A DNA stretch of 6,618 nt from Flavobacteriales bacterium (GCA_003487525.1 DNDT01000412.1:1-6618), one strand, 5' to 3'; shown: positions 1-6,545, numbered from the stretch's first letter. Numbers and translations are program-made. Notes: generated by a model not told the origin, from the letters alone.

Positions 1-22
1 GCAACATTAGTTTATTCATCAT
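1..22 (-). CDS. Start of a downstream gene, cut by the window edge (possible PorP/SprF-like partner)
   Basis: Two consecutive in-frame ATG codons (22-20 and 19-17) overlap the TGA stop (21-19) of the PKD protein gene in the arrangement ATGATGA. The frame stays open to the window edge and reads M-M-N-K-L-M-L, which looks like the beginning of a signal peptide. Start/stop overlap of this kind usually means one operon and translational coupling. In Bacteroidota, genes for proteins with a type B T9SS sorting domain are often followed directly by a gene of the PorP/SprF outer-membrane family, whose members help secrete or anchor that cargo, so this is the leading guess. Only seven codons are visible. 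The overlap is seen directly; the family assignment is inference from context alone. Confidence 0.5.
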
Positions 23-3000
23 CTGAGCAGTGTTAAATCACCAAATAAAACGACTTCACTATTATCTACCATGGTAGCTTTTACCTTGTAAACATAAACA
101 TCCATTTTACATAAACGATGCCGATACCAACCCGTCCATCCAACCGTTTTACTCTCGGTTCTGAACAGCATCTCACCCCACTTGTTAAATACCATGAATT
201 CATAGTCCTTTATTTCACCAACTACCTTGGGATAGAACACATCGTTGCTAAATCCATCGTAGCCGGGAGAAGTAAAATCCAAACCTCCGTTTTCTCCCGG
301 TTCGTCACCGTCTCTGGGGGTGAATGCATTCGGTGCAGCCAAACTGCCCGAAGGTCTGGCCAACACCTTGCTATCACTTACGTTGGTGTCACTGCAAAAT
401 TGATTCGTCGCAACCAGTATGATGGTATACTCTCCTTCTGCCGTGTAAAAATGCTCTGGATTTTCCTGATTGGAAACTGTTCCGTCTCCAAAATCCCAGG
501 TAAAGCTTAAGTTATCTCCCGTTGAGTTGTTCAGACAGACCACTTTTTCATTAGGAATATACACAGCAAGGGGAGCAAACGTAAATCTCGCTTCCGGTTG
601 CTCGTACACTTCAATGAAACCGAGTTCAATCTTTTCATCAACGCCTCCCTCACCTGTTGCAATGAGAGAAACATTGTATTTGCCGGGATCGGTGAAGGTA
701 ATAACAGGATCTTTATCCACGCTGCTCTGAGCGGCATTTGTAATGCCATGAATGAATCGCCATTTGTAGGTTTCGGCGTATTTCGATTTATTTACAAATT
801 CAACCGTAAGATCTTCACAACCCTTGGTCAATTCACCAAAGTTGGCAATCGGAAGCGGTGGAAGGATCGTCACCGTATCCTTCATCATATCTGTACAATG
901 CTCATTGTAGGCAATCAAGGTAATTATAAAACTGCCCCACCCGGTGTAAGCCTTTGACCCGGGGATAGACGCCGTGGATGAATCACCATCTCCGAAATCC
1001 CAGATATAACTCCATTTTAAATCAAGATTCTGAATACCGAAAATCGTGTCCGGGTACGTAAGCGTATTGCTTGGTGGATTTATCGAAAAATTCGCGTTTG
1101 GACTGGGGAATACCGCCACCTCTGAATAAGCCGTGTCCGAACACCCGTCCACACTCGAAGCTATAAGGCGCACCACAAAGGTATCAGCAACGGACGAAAC
1201 ATAACCATGGATTGGATTTTTTGTGGTCGAACCCGGTTTTCCGTCACCAAAATCCCAGTCCCAAATAGAAGCTGCTGAACTCGACGTATTGGTAAACGCT
1301 GCCCCAAATGGACTGCAGCCGACTGAATCTCCCGTAAAACCGGCCACGACAGATGGGTGAACACGAATCGGGACAGAATCGACATCGGTGCAACCAAACT
1401 GGGTTTCAGCGGTCATTTTCACATTGTACAAGACACTGTTGTCAAGCGTATTGTAAAATGTATGACTTGTATTCAGGCCGATGGTATCCAGAAAAAATCC
1501 GTCGTCGTAATCCCAGTGATAGATCGTTGCCCATTTACTCAGGTTAATAAAGCCGACATCCAAAGGCTGACAACCTATTCCTGTGTTGGACAATATCGTT
1601 GCATCGGGTTTATGATATACCTTAACGATACCGGAACTTGTATCTCTGCAGAAAGCACCTGTCCTGGAAATCAGCGTAACCGTAAATACCTTGGTCACTG
1701 AATCATTATTAAAATACGAATGAACAGGCTGACTTCCCGTACCTCCACTCAAATCGCCAAAATCCCAAATCAAATTAACCGCACCTATCACTTCCGGAAA
1801 ATGTACTTCAAGGGGAGTACAACCGGAATCTATAAATGGAGGTATGCCCCCGGGCTTTGGGAATATGATGTATTCTTTGCTTGCCGTATCCGAACATCCA
1901 TTTGACGTATATGCGACCAACCGGGTAACCACGGTATCCAGGTCAAAACCTGTATTGTAAAAGGTGTCCGTTGGATTAACTGCCGTCGAGAAATGCCCAT
2001 TACCGAGTGTCCATAAATAGGAACTTGCTCCACCCGTAGATTGATTGATGAAATCTATTACAGCCGGAGTACATTTGATTGTCGCAGAATTGTCCGTGAA
2101 CATCGCATTGGGATTTGGGAAAACAGTTACGGTCTGCGTCATGGTATCCGTGCAGCCAAAAGTGGTGAATGCAATCAGGGTAATGCCATACGTGGTATCA
2201 ACTCCGAAATTATTGAGAAATGTATGAGTCGGTGCTACCGAAGTTGAGGTATCTCCATCACCGAAATCCCAGTAAAAACCGGCGGAATTTACCGAAGATG
2301 TATTTGTGAAATTTACAAGCAAGGGCGCACAACCATAGGTGGTGTCCATGCTGAACCCAGCAATGGGCAGTTGCTCGGCAACCACCGGAATGGTGCCCTG
2401 GGCAGAACAATGAGCTGTTGTAACATCCAAAATCACATTGAAGGTCGCGGCGCTTAAATAGGTATGGGTAGGGTTCTGAAGATTTGAGGTCGGTGATCCG
2501 TCGCCAAAATTCCATGTCCAGGAAATAATGGGATCACCTGCTGCACTTGTGGACGAATCAATAAATTGAGCCAGCTGGTTGACACAAATGTTTCTTGGTG
2601 AAAAATTCGGAACTGGTGTTTCGTATACATCAATGGGTTGATTCACCGTATTTGAACAATTCAGGGCATTCGTAACCGTCAAACTAGCCATGTAGTTATT
2701 TGCCGGTTTATAAAATTGCGTTCCCGGATTTTGTGCGGTCGATGTATTTCCATTGCCAAAATCCCAATCCCACGAAACCGGTGACCCGGTCGAATTATCC
2801 GTGAATGTGACGGTCAGGCTGTCACAGGCACTCTGATTGTCAATATTGATTCCTGCAGTCGGACTCTGGAGTACATCAATATTCACACTTACGGTGTCGC
2901 CACATCCCGTGCTTCCACGGAGAGCCACCATGTAAACGGTGTAATTTCCTGCTGTATTAAACGTATGTGACCGGTTGCCCGGGCCCATTCCGGTCATCCA

Positions 3001-4074
3001 GGAACCTTCGAAATTCCAGGAAAAATTATCCGCTCCACCGGTGGCATTTTCAAAAAATGTAATGCTTTCTCCGGCACAGATGATGGTGTCGCTTGCCGTC
3101 ATATTCGCAACCGGAGGATTTACGATCTCGACCTGAATGATGATTGAATCTTTTCCGCAATAATTTGAATCCACAAGTTTGACATTGTAAATGCCTACCC
3201 CGGGATAACTTATAACTCGTGGAATTCCGAACCGGGGCGCCCAGTCTATGATGGAATCGCTTGTATTTCCCCAGTATTTACCGAAATTCCACTTTTCATA
3301 CCGCTGTGAAGTATTTCCTTCTCCGGGTCCGGTACAATTGTATTCGGATGTGTTTGTGAAGGTAAAGGTGTTGTCCGGCCAGCAAAGCTCCGGTGGATTT
3401 GGCGTAATTGCCGCCTTATCAATATCCCAAATCTTTAAAAATTGAAACCTCGCCGTACTAGGAACACCGTAACTGCAATAGTTTTCAGCGGTGAGTGTCA
3501 CTTCAATCAAACAGGTTGCAGCCAAAGGCTGATAAGTGTGGGGTATGGTATCGCCCGCATTTGTATAATCCATCGGAAGGGTGGTTCCATCGCCAAAATC
3601 CCAGTTAAATTCAGTTGTAATGGATGTATTGAGACTGGCGTTTATAAAGTCCTTTGACTTCGGCGCGCAAAACCCCAGTCCCCCATCTGGAATTTGAATT
3701 GCCGCTGTTACGGGAGTTTCAACGACTACAAATCCATTTACCGTGCACCCGTTGGCCGTGATGCTAAGTTCAAAGGTGTCCGAGGGTGGATACGTGTAAG
3801 TATGGGGAACGGCAACCAATGAACCCAAACTGCTACCCGTCGAATTGGGCGAACCATCACCCCAAACGATGGTATATGGCCCCAGGGGAGTGGTTGAAGC
3901 AACATTTATGGTATAATTCGTGCCCCCACATCCGATGTAATGAGGATTGGCGCTTAGTATGTTTCCATTTCCGGCATCTTCAAAAAACTGGGGGCATTGT
4001 CCAAAACTCAATCCTGGATGAAGGAACAAAAAGATTCCAAATACAACTAAGAATGCCAGGTAGTTATGTTTCAT
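19..4074 (-). CDS. Giant secreted PKD-repeat protein with a type B T9SS (gliding motility-associated) C-terminal sorting domain
   Basis: This gene encodes 1351 residues, probably a cell-surface or secreted adhesin-like protein. Residues 1-25 form a signal peptide (K3 and H4, then a long hydrophobic core ending LSFG) with likely cleavage before Q26. About 14 PKD-like modules follow. Their signature tryptophans, mostly in W-D/N-F-G-D/N-G, are at residues 71, 158, 262, 353, 437, 521, 602, 688, 770, 854, 940, 1025, 1105 and 1193. Modules 3, 4, 8, 10 and 13 have degenerate signatures, and module 3 carries the longest insertion. Most modules have one Cys near the start (GC.P) and one near the end (GC.DT). 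Residues about 1248-1351 match the type B sorting domain: PNAFTP, NDVFYP, FNKWGEMLF, CKMDVYVYK and a terminal GDLTLLR. The ATG start is chosen because it begins the signal peptide; there is no clear Shine-Dalgarno site. The reading frame is intact. The architecture is certain, but the ligand or process served is not visible. PKD modules are usually structural or adhesive, and no catalytic domain is seen. Confidence 0.95.
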   Translation of the reverse strand: MKHNYLAFLVVFGIFLFLHPGLSFGQCPQFFEDAGNGNILSANPHYIGCGGTNYTINVASTTPLGPYTIVWGDGSPNSTGSSLGSLVAVPHTYTYPPSDTFELSITANGCTVNGFVVVETPVTAAIQIPDGGLGFCAPKSKDFINASLNTSITTEFNWDFGDGTTLPMDYTNAGDTIPHTYQPLAATCLIEVTLTAENYCSYGVPSTARFQFLKIWDIDKAAITPNPPELCWPDNTFTFTNTSEYNCTGPGEGNTSQRYEKWNFGKYWGNTSDSIIDWAPRFGIPRVISYPGVGIYNVKLVDSNYCGKDSIIIQVEIVNPPVANMTASDTIICAGESITFFENATGGADNFSWNFEGSWMTGMGPGNRSHTFNTAGNYTVYMVALRGSTGCGDTVSVNIDVLQSPTAGINIDNQSACDSLTVTFTDNSTGSPVSWDWDFGNGNTSTAQNPGTQFYKPANNYMASLTVTNALNCSNTVNQPIDVYETPVPNFSPRNICVNQLAQFIDSSTSAAGDPIISWTWNFGDGSPTSNLQNPTHTYLSAATFNVILDVTTAHCSAQGTIPVVAEQLPIAGFSMDTTYGCAPLLVNFTNTSSVNSAGFYWDFGDGDTSTSVAPTHTFLNNFGVDTTYGITLIAFTTFGCTDTMTQTVTVFPNPNAMFTDNSATIKCTPAVIDFINQSTGGASSYLWTLGNGHFSTAVNPTDTFYNTGFDLDTVVTRLVAYTSNGCSDTASKEYIIFPKPGGIPPFIDSGCTPLEVHFPEVIGAVNLIWDFGDLSGGTGSQPVHSYFNNDSVTKVFTVTLISRTGAFCRDTSSGIVKVYHKPDATILSNTGIGCQPLDVGFINLSKWATIYHWDYDDGFFLDTIGLNTSHTFYNTLDNSVLYNVKMTAETQFGCTDVDSVPIRVHPSVVAGFTGDSVGCSPFGAAFTNTSSSAASIWDWDFGDGKPGSTTKNPIHGYVSSVADTFVVRLIASSVDGCSDTAYSEVAVFPSPNANFSINPPSNTLTYPDTIFGIQNLDLKWSYIWDFGDGDSSTASIPGSKAYTGWGSFIITLIAYNEHCTDMMKDTVTILPPLPIANFGELTKGCEDLTVEFVNKSKYAETYKWRFIHGITNAAQSSVDKDPVITFTDPGKYNVSLIATGEGGVDEKIELGFIEVYEQPEARFTFAPLAVYIPNEKVVCLNNSTGDNLSFTWDFGDGTVSNQENPEHFYTAEGEYTIILVATNQFCSDTNVSDSKVLARPSGSLAAPNAFTPRDGDEPGENGGLDFTSPGYDGFSNDVFYPKVVGEIKDYEFMVFNKWGEMLFRTESKTVGWTGWYRHRLCKMDVYVYKVKATMVDNSEVVLFGDLTLLR
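22..333 (-). other. Type B T9SS C-terminal sorting domain (within the PKD protein)
   Basis: Residues about 1248-1351 resemble the gliding motility-associated C-terminal domain (TIGR04131 type), which directs cargo through the type IX secretion system across the outer membrane. Visible landmarks are PNAFTP at 1248-1253, NDVFYP at 1277-1282, FNKWGEMLF near 1296-1304, LCKMDVYVYKV at 1321-1331 and the basic terminal residue in TLLR. Two departures from the usual pattern stand out. The short N-G-D-G-x-N-D turn after FTP is replaced by a Gly/Asp/Glu-rich stretch of about 23 residues. The usual G-W-D-G is G-W-T-G (1312-1315), followed by Y-R-H-R. Unlike type A domains, type B domains generally depend on a dedicated PorP/SprF-like partner. 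Confidence 0.9.
370..3972 (-). repeat. Array of 14 PKD-like modules inside the large secreted protein
   Basis: The signature tryptophans are spaced 87, 104, 91, 84, 84, 81, 86, 82, 84, 86, 85, 80 and 88 residues apart, so the protein between about residues 35 and 1235 is a near-continuous string of beta-sandwich modules with almost no linkers. The modules have diverged at both protein and DNA level. What recurs in the DNA is the codon block for W-D-F-G-D-G, seen on the plus strand as variants of CACCRAAATCCCA. The outer boundaries given here are approximate, about half a module either side of the first and last tryptophan. Confidence 0.85.
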
Positions 4075-4135
4075 GATCCCAAAATCTCATAAACGGCCAA
4101 AATGCCCGAGAGTTTCTCATTGTGGCAAGTTTTCG

Positions 4136-4157
4136 ACGAAGGCCCTAAAATCTTCGT
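4136..4157 (-). promoter_or_regulatory. Small stem-loop in the presumed leader of the PKD protein gene
   Basis: A perfect six-base inverted repeat, ACGAAG (4136-4141) and CTTCGT (4152-4157), encloses a 10-base loop, and a further G-U pair could extend the stem. If the promoter candidate at 4172-4179 is correct, the hairpin would form about 10 bases into the transcript, near the 5' end of a leader of about 90 bases. It could stabilise the message or be incidental. It is not followed by a U-run in either direction, so it is not a typical terminator. Confidence 0.2.
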
Positions 4158-4171
4158 TCTACTCACTCTAT

Positions 4172-4179
4172 CAAAAATA
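4172..4179 (-). promoter_or_regulatory. Candidate -7 promoter element for the PKD protein gene
   Basis: The minus strand reads TATTTTTG, a full match to the Bacteroidota -7 consensus TAnnTTTG. It would start transcription near 4167, giving a leader of about 90 bases before the ATG at 4074. No TTG was found at the usual -33 distance, so the match is only half complete. An AT-rich inverted repeat (AAATAT-cga-ATATTT, 4175-4189) overlaps the element. The rest of the 4075-4269 gap shows no gene, and no convincing terminator was seen for mnmD, so read-through from mnmD is also possible. Confidence 0.35.
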
Positions 4180-4269
4180 TCGAATATTTATCAGCTTGCT
4201 AAACTAATTTAATTCATTGCATCCCTCTGTTTCTTTTTGAATGCGCGACAGACGCAATTTGATGCATTT

Positions 4270-4944
4270 TTATCGCCGAGTAGCTCGTATCATTTCCCTT
4301 TTTCCCGGGGGGCCTTTAAGTCGTTCCACGTTTAATCCAACTGACTCCAGAGTCCTGCGAAATGATCCCTGTGCGCAGTAAGTGACCAAACACGCATTTG
4401 GTTTCATGAGCGAACATACATGTTCAACCGCTTCAGGTCCCCACATTTCAGGCTGATATGAAGGGCCAAATGCATCGTAGTAAATGAGATCAAATTTCCC
4501 GTGTGTAGGATAGTCCATGAGTTTGACTTGTTTCTTTTCAAACTGAAAAGACGGCATTAAACGCATTTTAAGATTGAATTCGGATTGGTGCATTCCAAGA
4601 AAAATATCCCGAAGATCAGGATGTTTCAAGACGTTGAAAAACAGGTTATTGTAAAGGGATTTTTCCAGAGGATACGGCTCAAGCCCGGTATAAATGACAT
4701 TGACATTAGACTGAGCGGAAGCGTGTTCCAGGCTCAGGATGGCATTCAGACCAGTCCCAAACCCAACTTCGAGTAGTTGAATTTCTTTCTTTTTTTTAAG
4801 ACAGTTTTTCAGACCCATTTCGATAAACACGTGTCTCGCTTCCTGCTCGGCTCCATGCATGGAATGGTAGTGATCGCCGGTTTCGGGATCCAGAATGGTA
4901 CTGCTTCCGTCTTTGGTCGGGACAAGGACTCTGGTTTTATTCAC
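4270..4944 (-). CDS. mnmD: MnmD: tRNA (5-methylaminomethyl-2-thiouridine)(34)-methyltransferase
   Basis: This 224-residue cytoplasmic enzyme uses S-adenosylmethionine to methylate 5-aminomethyl-2-thiouridine at wobble position 34 of certain tRNAs, the last step toward mnm5s2U after MnmE/MnmG and the thiolase. Family landmarks are D-G-S-S-T at 12-16, YHSMHGAEQEA at 26-36, the SAM-binding loop LEVGFGTGLNA at 58-68, the acidic strand end with GLEPYPL at 87-93, DAFGPSYQPEMW at 157-168, and the C-terminal TYCAQGSFRR (188-197) and GPPGKREM (211-218). It corresponds to the N-terminal half of enterobacterial MnmC. The FAD-dependent oxidoreductase half is absent, as is usual in stand-alone MnmD. The start is GTG at 4944, preceded in frame by TGC and a stop. 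The next in-frame ATG is residue 29, inside the conserved YHS-HGA motif, so a later start is unlikely. An out-of-frame ATG lies four bases upstream of the GTG. Confidence 0.94.
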   Translation of the reverse strand: MNKTRVLVPTKDGSSTILDPETGDHYHSMHGAEQEARHVFIEMGLKNCLKKKKEIQLLEVGFGTGLNAILSLEHASAQSNVNVIYTGLEPYPLEKSLYNNLFFNVLKHPDLRDIFLGMHQSEFNLKMRLMPSFQFEKKQVKLMDYPTHGKFDLIYYDAFGPSYQPEMWGPEAVEHVCSLMKPNACLVTYCAQGSFRRTLESVGLNVERLKGPPGKREMIRATRR

Positions 4945-4948
4945 GCAT

Positions 4949-4978
4949 TAAATGTATCAAGGATTTCAATTGATGCAA
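4949..4978 (-). promoter_or_regulatory. Candidate promoter of mnmD, placing transcription start at or next to the GTG
   Basis: On the minus strand TTG (4978-4976) is separated by 19 bases from TACATTTA (4956-4949). This matches the Bacteroidota pattern TTG-N17-23-TAnnTTTG with one mismatch at the last base. Only four bases (ATGC) lie between the -7 element and the GTG at 4944. Since transcription normally starts a few bases after the -7 element, the message would have almost no leader. The assignment is motif-based only. Confidence 0.45.
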
Positions 4979-4985
4979 TATTCTG

Positions 4986-5017
4986 TTGATTCGGGCGTAT
5001 TTGAATCTGTATATTTG
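4986..5017 (+). promoter_or_regulatory. Candidate promoter of the lipoprotein gene, placing transcription start at or next to the ATG
   Basis: TTG (4986-4988) is separated by 21 bases from TATATTTG (5010-5017), a full match to the -7 consensus TAnnTTTG. Four bases (TCAC) separate it from the ATG at 5022, the same gap as on the mnmD side. A predicted leaderless or near-leaderless message follows. The spacer contains an inverted repeat GATTC-N10-GAATC (4988-5007) that could be an operator or chance. No Shine-Dalgarno sequence is present ahead of the ATG. Confidence 0.5.
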
Positions 5018-5021
5018 TCAC

Positions 5022-6488
5022 ATGCTCAAAAAGCTATTTGTCCTCATCCTCATTTCAAGTGTATTTCTTACGTGTCGCAAGGAAGTGGACAGTATTTCGA
5101 CCGACTCTTCGGTTAAACTATATTTTTCTGATCTGGTCGTGCATTTTGACACCATTTTTACGACTGTAGGTTCAACAACGCATAGTTTAAGAGTCTATAA
5201 CCCGAGTAACCAGGCCGTGAACATCAGCAGCATTAAGATTACGGGAGATCAGCAGGCATTTTTCAGAATGAACGTCGACGGGAGACCGGGTTCGACGGTG
5301 ACCAATGTATTTCTTCCCGGTAAAGACAGTCTGTACATTTTTATTGACGTAACCATTGATCCGTCTGCCCCAAATCTTCCATTTCTGATCGAAGGTCACA
5401 TTGAATTTGTCACCAATGGAAATGTACAGGAAGTGCTTTTGCTGGCTTATGGTCAGAATGCCCATTTCATCGTTCCCGATAAATTCACGAAAGGACTTCC
5501 GCCTTTCCGTAGAATTAACAACGGCCACGACACTACCTGGACAAAAGACCTTCCCATCGTCATTTACGATTACGCGGTTGTGGACTCGAACCAACGACTC
5601 ACCATTGAAGCGGGAACGCAAATCTATTTTCATGCCAATTCGGGATTGTGGGTATACCGGTATGGAGATTTAAAGGTAAACGGCACCATAGACGAGCCCG
5701 TGGTTTTTCAGGGAGATCGCCTGGACGAATACAAGGACATATCCGGTTCCTGGGATCGCATTTGGATTAACGACGGAAACGACCCCATCAACTTCAACTA
5801 TGCCATCATCAAAAATGCGTTTATCGGTATTCAGGCCGAATACAATCCCTTTATCGGGTTTAAGCAGGAAAATTCTCCAAATCGCTTGACCCTTAACAAT
5901 ACCAAAATTGAAAACTCGAAGTTTGTAGGTCTGTACGCCACAAATTTTAGAATCCAGGGAAACAATCTGCTCGTAAGCGATGCGGGCGAAAGCAACTTGT
6001 TTGTTGCCGGAGGCGGTGAATACGATTTCAACAATTGCACGTTTGCAAACTACTACCGGGATGATCCCCGAAGTTCTCCGGCCGTATTTCTGACTCATCT
6101 GTATCAGGATTTTGAAATCAATAAATACCGGGAAGATTCAATGCGTGTTGGGTTTGTAAATTGTGTCATTTACGGAGACAAGGAAAGCGAATTTAACATC
6201 GAAGAAGAAGTTGAACCCGGTAAAAAAATCAACTTCACCATGCAGAATACCCTTGTCAAAACAAACATGGACGTAACCCAGCACGGCAAATACAGGGAGA
6301 CCATTTTTCATACGGAAACTTCCGACATATTTGTAAGCCCGTATAGTGGAGATTTTCATTTACTGCCGGTATCGGATGCCATCAATGCGGGATATGCGGG
6401 CGATACCCTGAACAATTTCACCCAAAAAGACCTCGATGAAAAGGTACGCAATGCCGGGGATGATCTTGGGGCATATGTTTATGAATAG
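5022..6488 (+). CDS. Predicted outer-membrane lipoprotein with Ig-like and right-handed beta-helix regions, function unknown
   Basis: This gene encodes 488 residues from the ATG at 5022. The frame is open back to a TTG at 4986, but the ATG is preferred because it begins a lipoprotein signal peptide: K3-K4, a hydrophobic core and a lipobox-like FLTC with lipidated Cys18. The following R-K-E-V-D resembles, loosely, the charged lipoprotein export signals of surface lipoproteins in this phylum. Residues about 30-147 look like a beta-sandwich of the ASH/DUF1573 kind (FDTIF near 42, alternating strands, ending LAYGQNA). Residues about 193-465 look like a right-handed parallel beta-helix, with short repeats such as LTIEAGT at 193-199, NCTF near 338, NCVIYG near 380 and NTLVKT near 409. 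The end (FHLLP then D-A-I-N-A-G from 445, closing DLGAYVYE at 481-488) resembles the C-termini of many beta-helix proteins. I recognise the general type as widespread in Bacteroidota but know no function. Catalytic residues of polysaccharide lyases were not identifiable by eye. Confidence 0.9.
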   Translation: MLKKLFVLILISSVFLTCRKEVDSISTDSSVKLYFSDLVVHFDTIFTTVGSTTHSLRVYNPSNQAVNISSIKITGDQQAFFRMNVDGRPGSTVTNVFLPGKDSLYIFIDVTIDPSAPNLPFLIEGHIEFVTNGNVQEVLLLAYGQNAHFIVPDKFTKGLPPFRRINNGHDTTWTKDLPIVIYDYAVVDSNQRLTIEAGTQIYFHANSGLWVYRYGDLKVNGTIDEPVVFQGDRLDEYKDISGSWDRIWINDGNDPINFNYAIIKNAFIGIQAEYNPFIGFKQENSPNRLTLNNTKIENSKFVGLYATNFRIQGNNLLVSDAGESNLFVAGGGEYDFNNCTFANYYRDDPRSSPAVFLTHLYQDFEINKYREDSMRVGFVNCVIYGDKESEFNIEEEVEPGKKINFTMQNTLVKTNMDVTQHGKYRETIFHTETSDIFVSPYSGDFHLLPVSDAINAGYAGDTLNNFTQKDLDEKVRNAGDDLGAYVYE

Positions 6489-6503
6489 GGTAAAAGGTTA
6501 AGT

Positions 6504-6545
6504 TGATCTCTGATCTTTGATCTTTGATCTTTGATCTCTGGTCTC
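6504..6545 (+). repeat. Tandem repeat of a 7-base unit, six copies
   Basis: Six head-to-tail units lie 16 bases after the lipoprotein stop codon: TGATCTC, TGATCTT three times, TGATCTC, then TGGTCTC. Five of them carry GATC, so GATC occurs at an exact 7-base period. The tract is non-coding. It has no spacers and so is not a CRISPR array, and it lacks a strong hairpin plus U-run, so it is not a typical terminator. Confidence 0.9.

Noticed and set aside
481..3603. Recurring plus-strand motif resembling CACCRAAATCCCA at roughly 250-base intervals, which could look like a dispersed binding site or CRISPR-like repeat
   Set aside because: Each copy is the reverse complement of the codons for W-D-F-G-D-G in a PKD module, so the protein explains the periodicity. 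The copies are too variable and too far apart for a CRISPR array.
118..4076. Many open frames of 60-130 codons on the plus strand opposite the large PKD gene
   Set aside because: They are antisense shadows of a long, intact, strongly recognisable minus-strand protein. Their translations show no domain pattern or signal peptide.
4213..4269. Possible terminator after mnmD, from a TGCG/CGCA stem in the minus-strand transcript
   Set aside because: The stem has only four pairs with a mismatch next to it and is not followed by a U-run, so it is too weak to call.
4986..5021. TTG at 4986 as the start of the lipoprotein gene, adding 12 residues
   Set aside because: The extension would place residues ahead of a perfectly formed lipoprotein signal peptide that begins at the ATG at 5022, and it overlaps the best promoter match.
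5187..6098. Minus-strand open frames of 142 and 148 codons opposite the lipoprotein gene
   Set aside because: They overlap a convincing lipoprotein coding frame and show no recognisable domains; they are best explained as antisense shadows.
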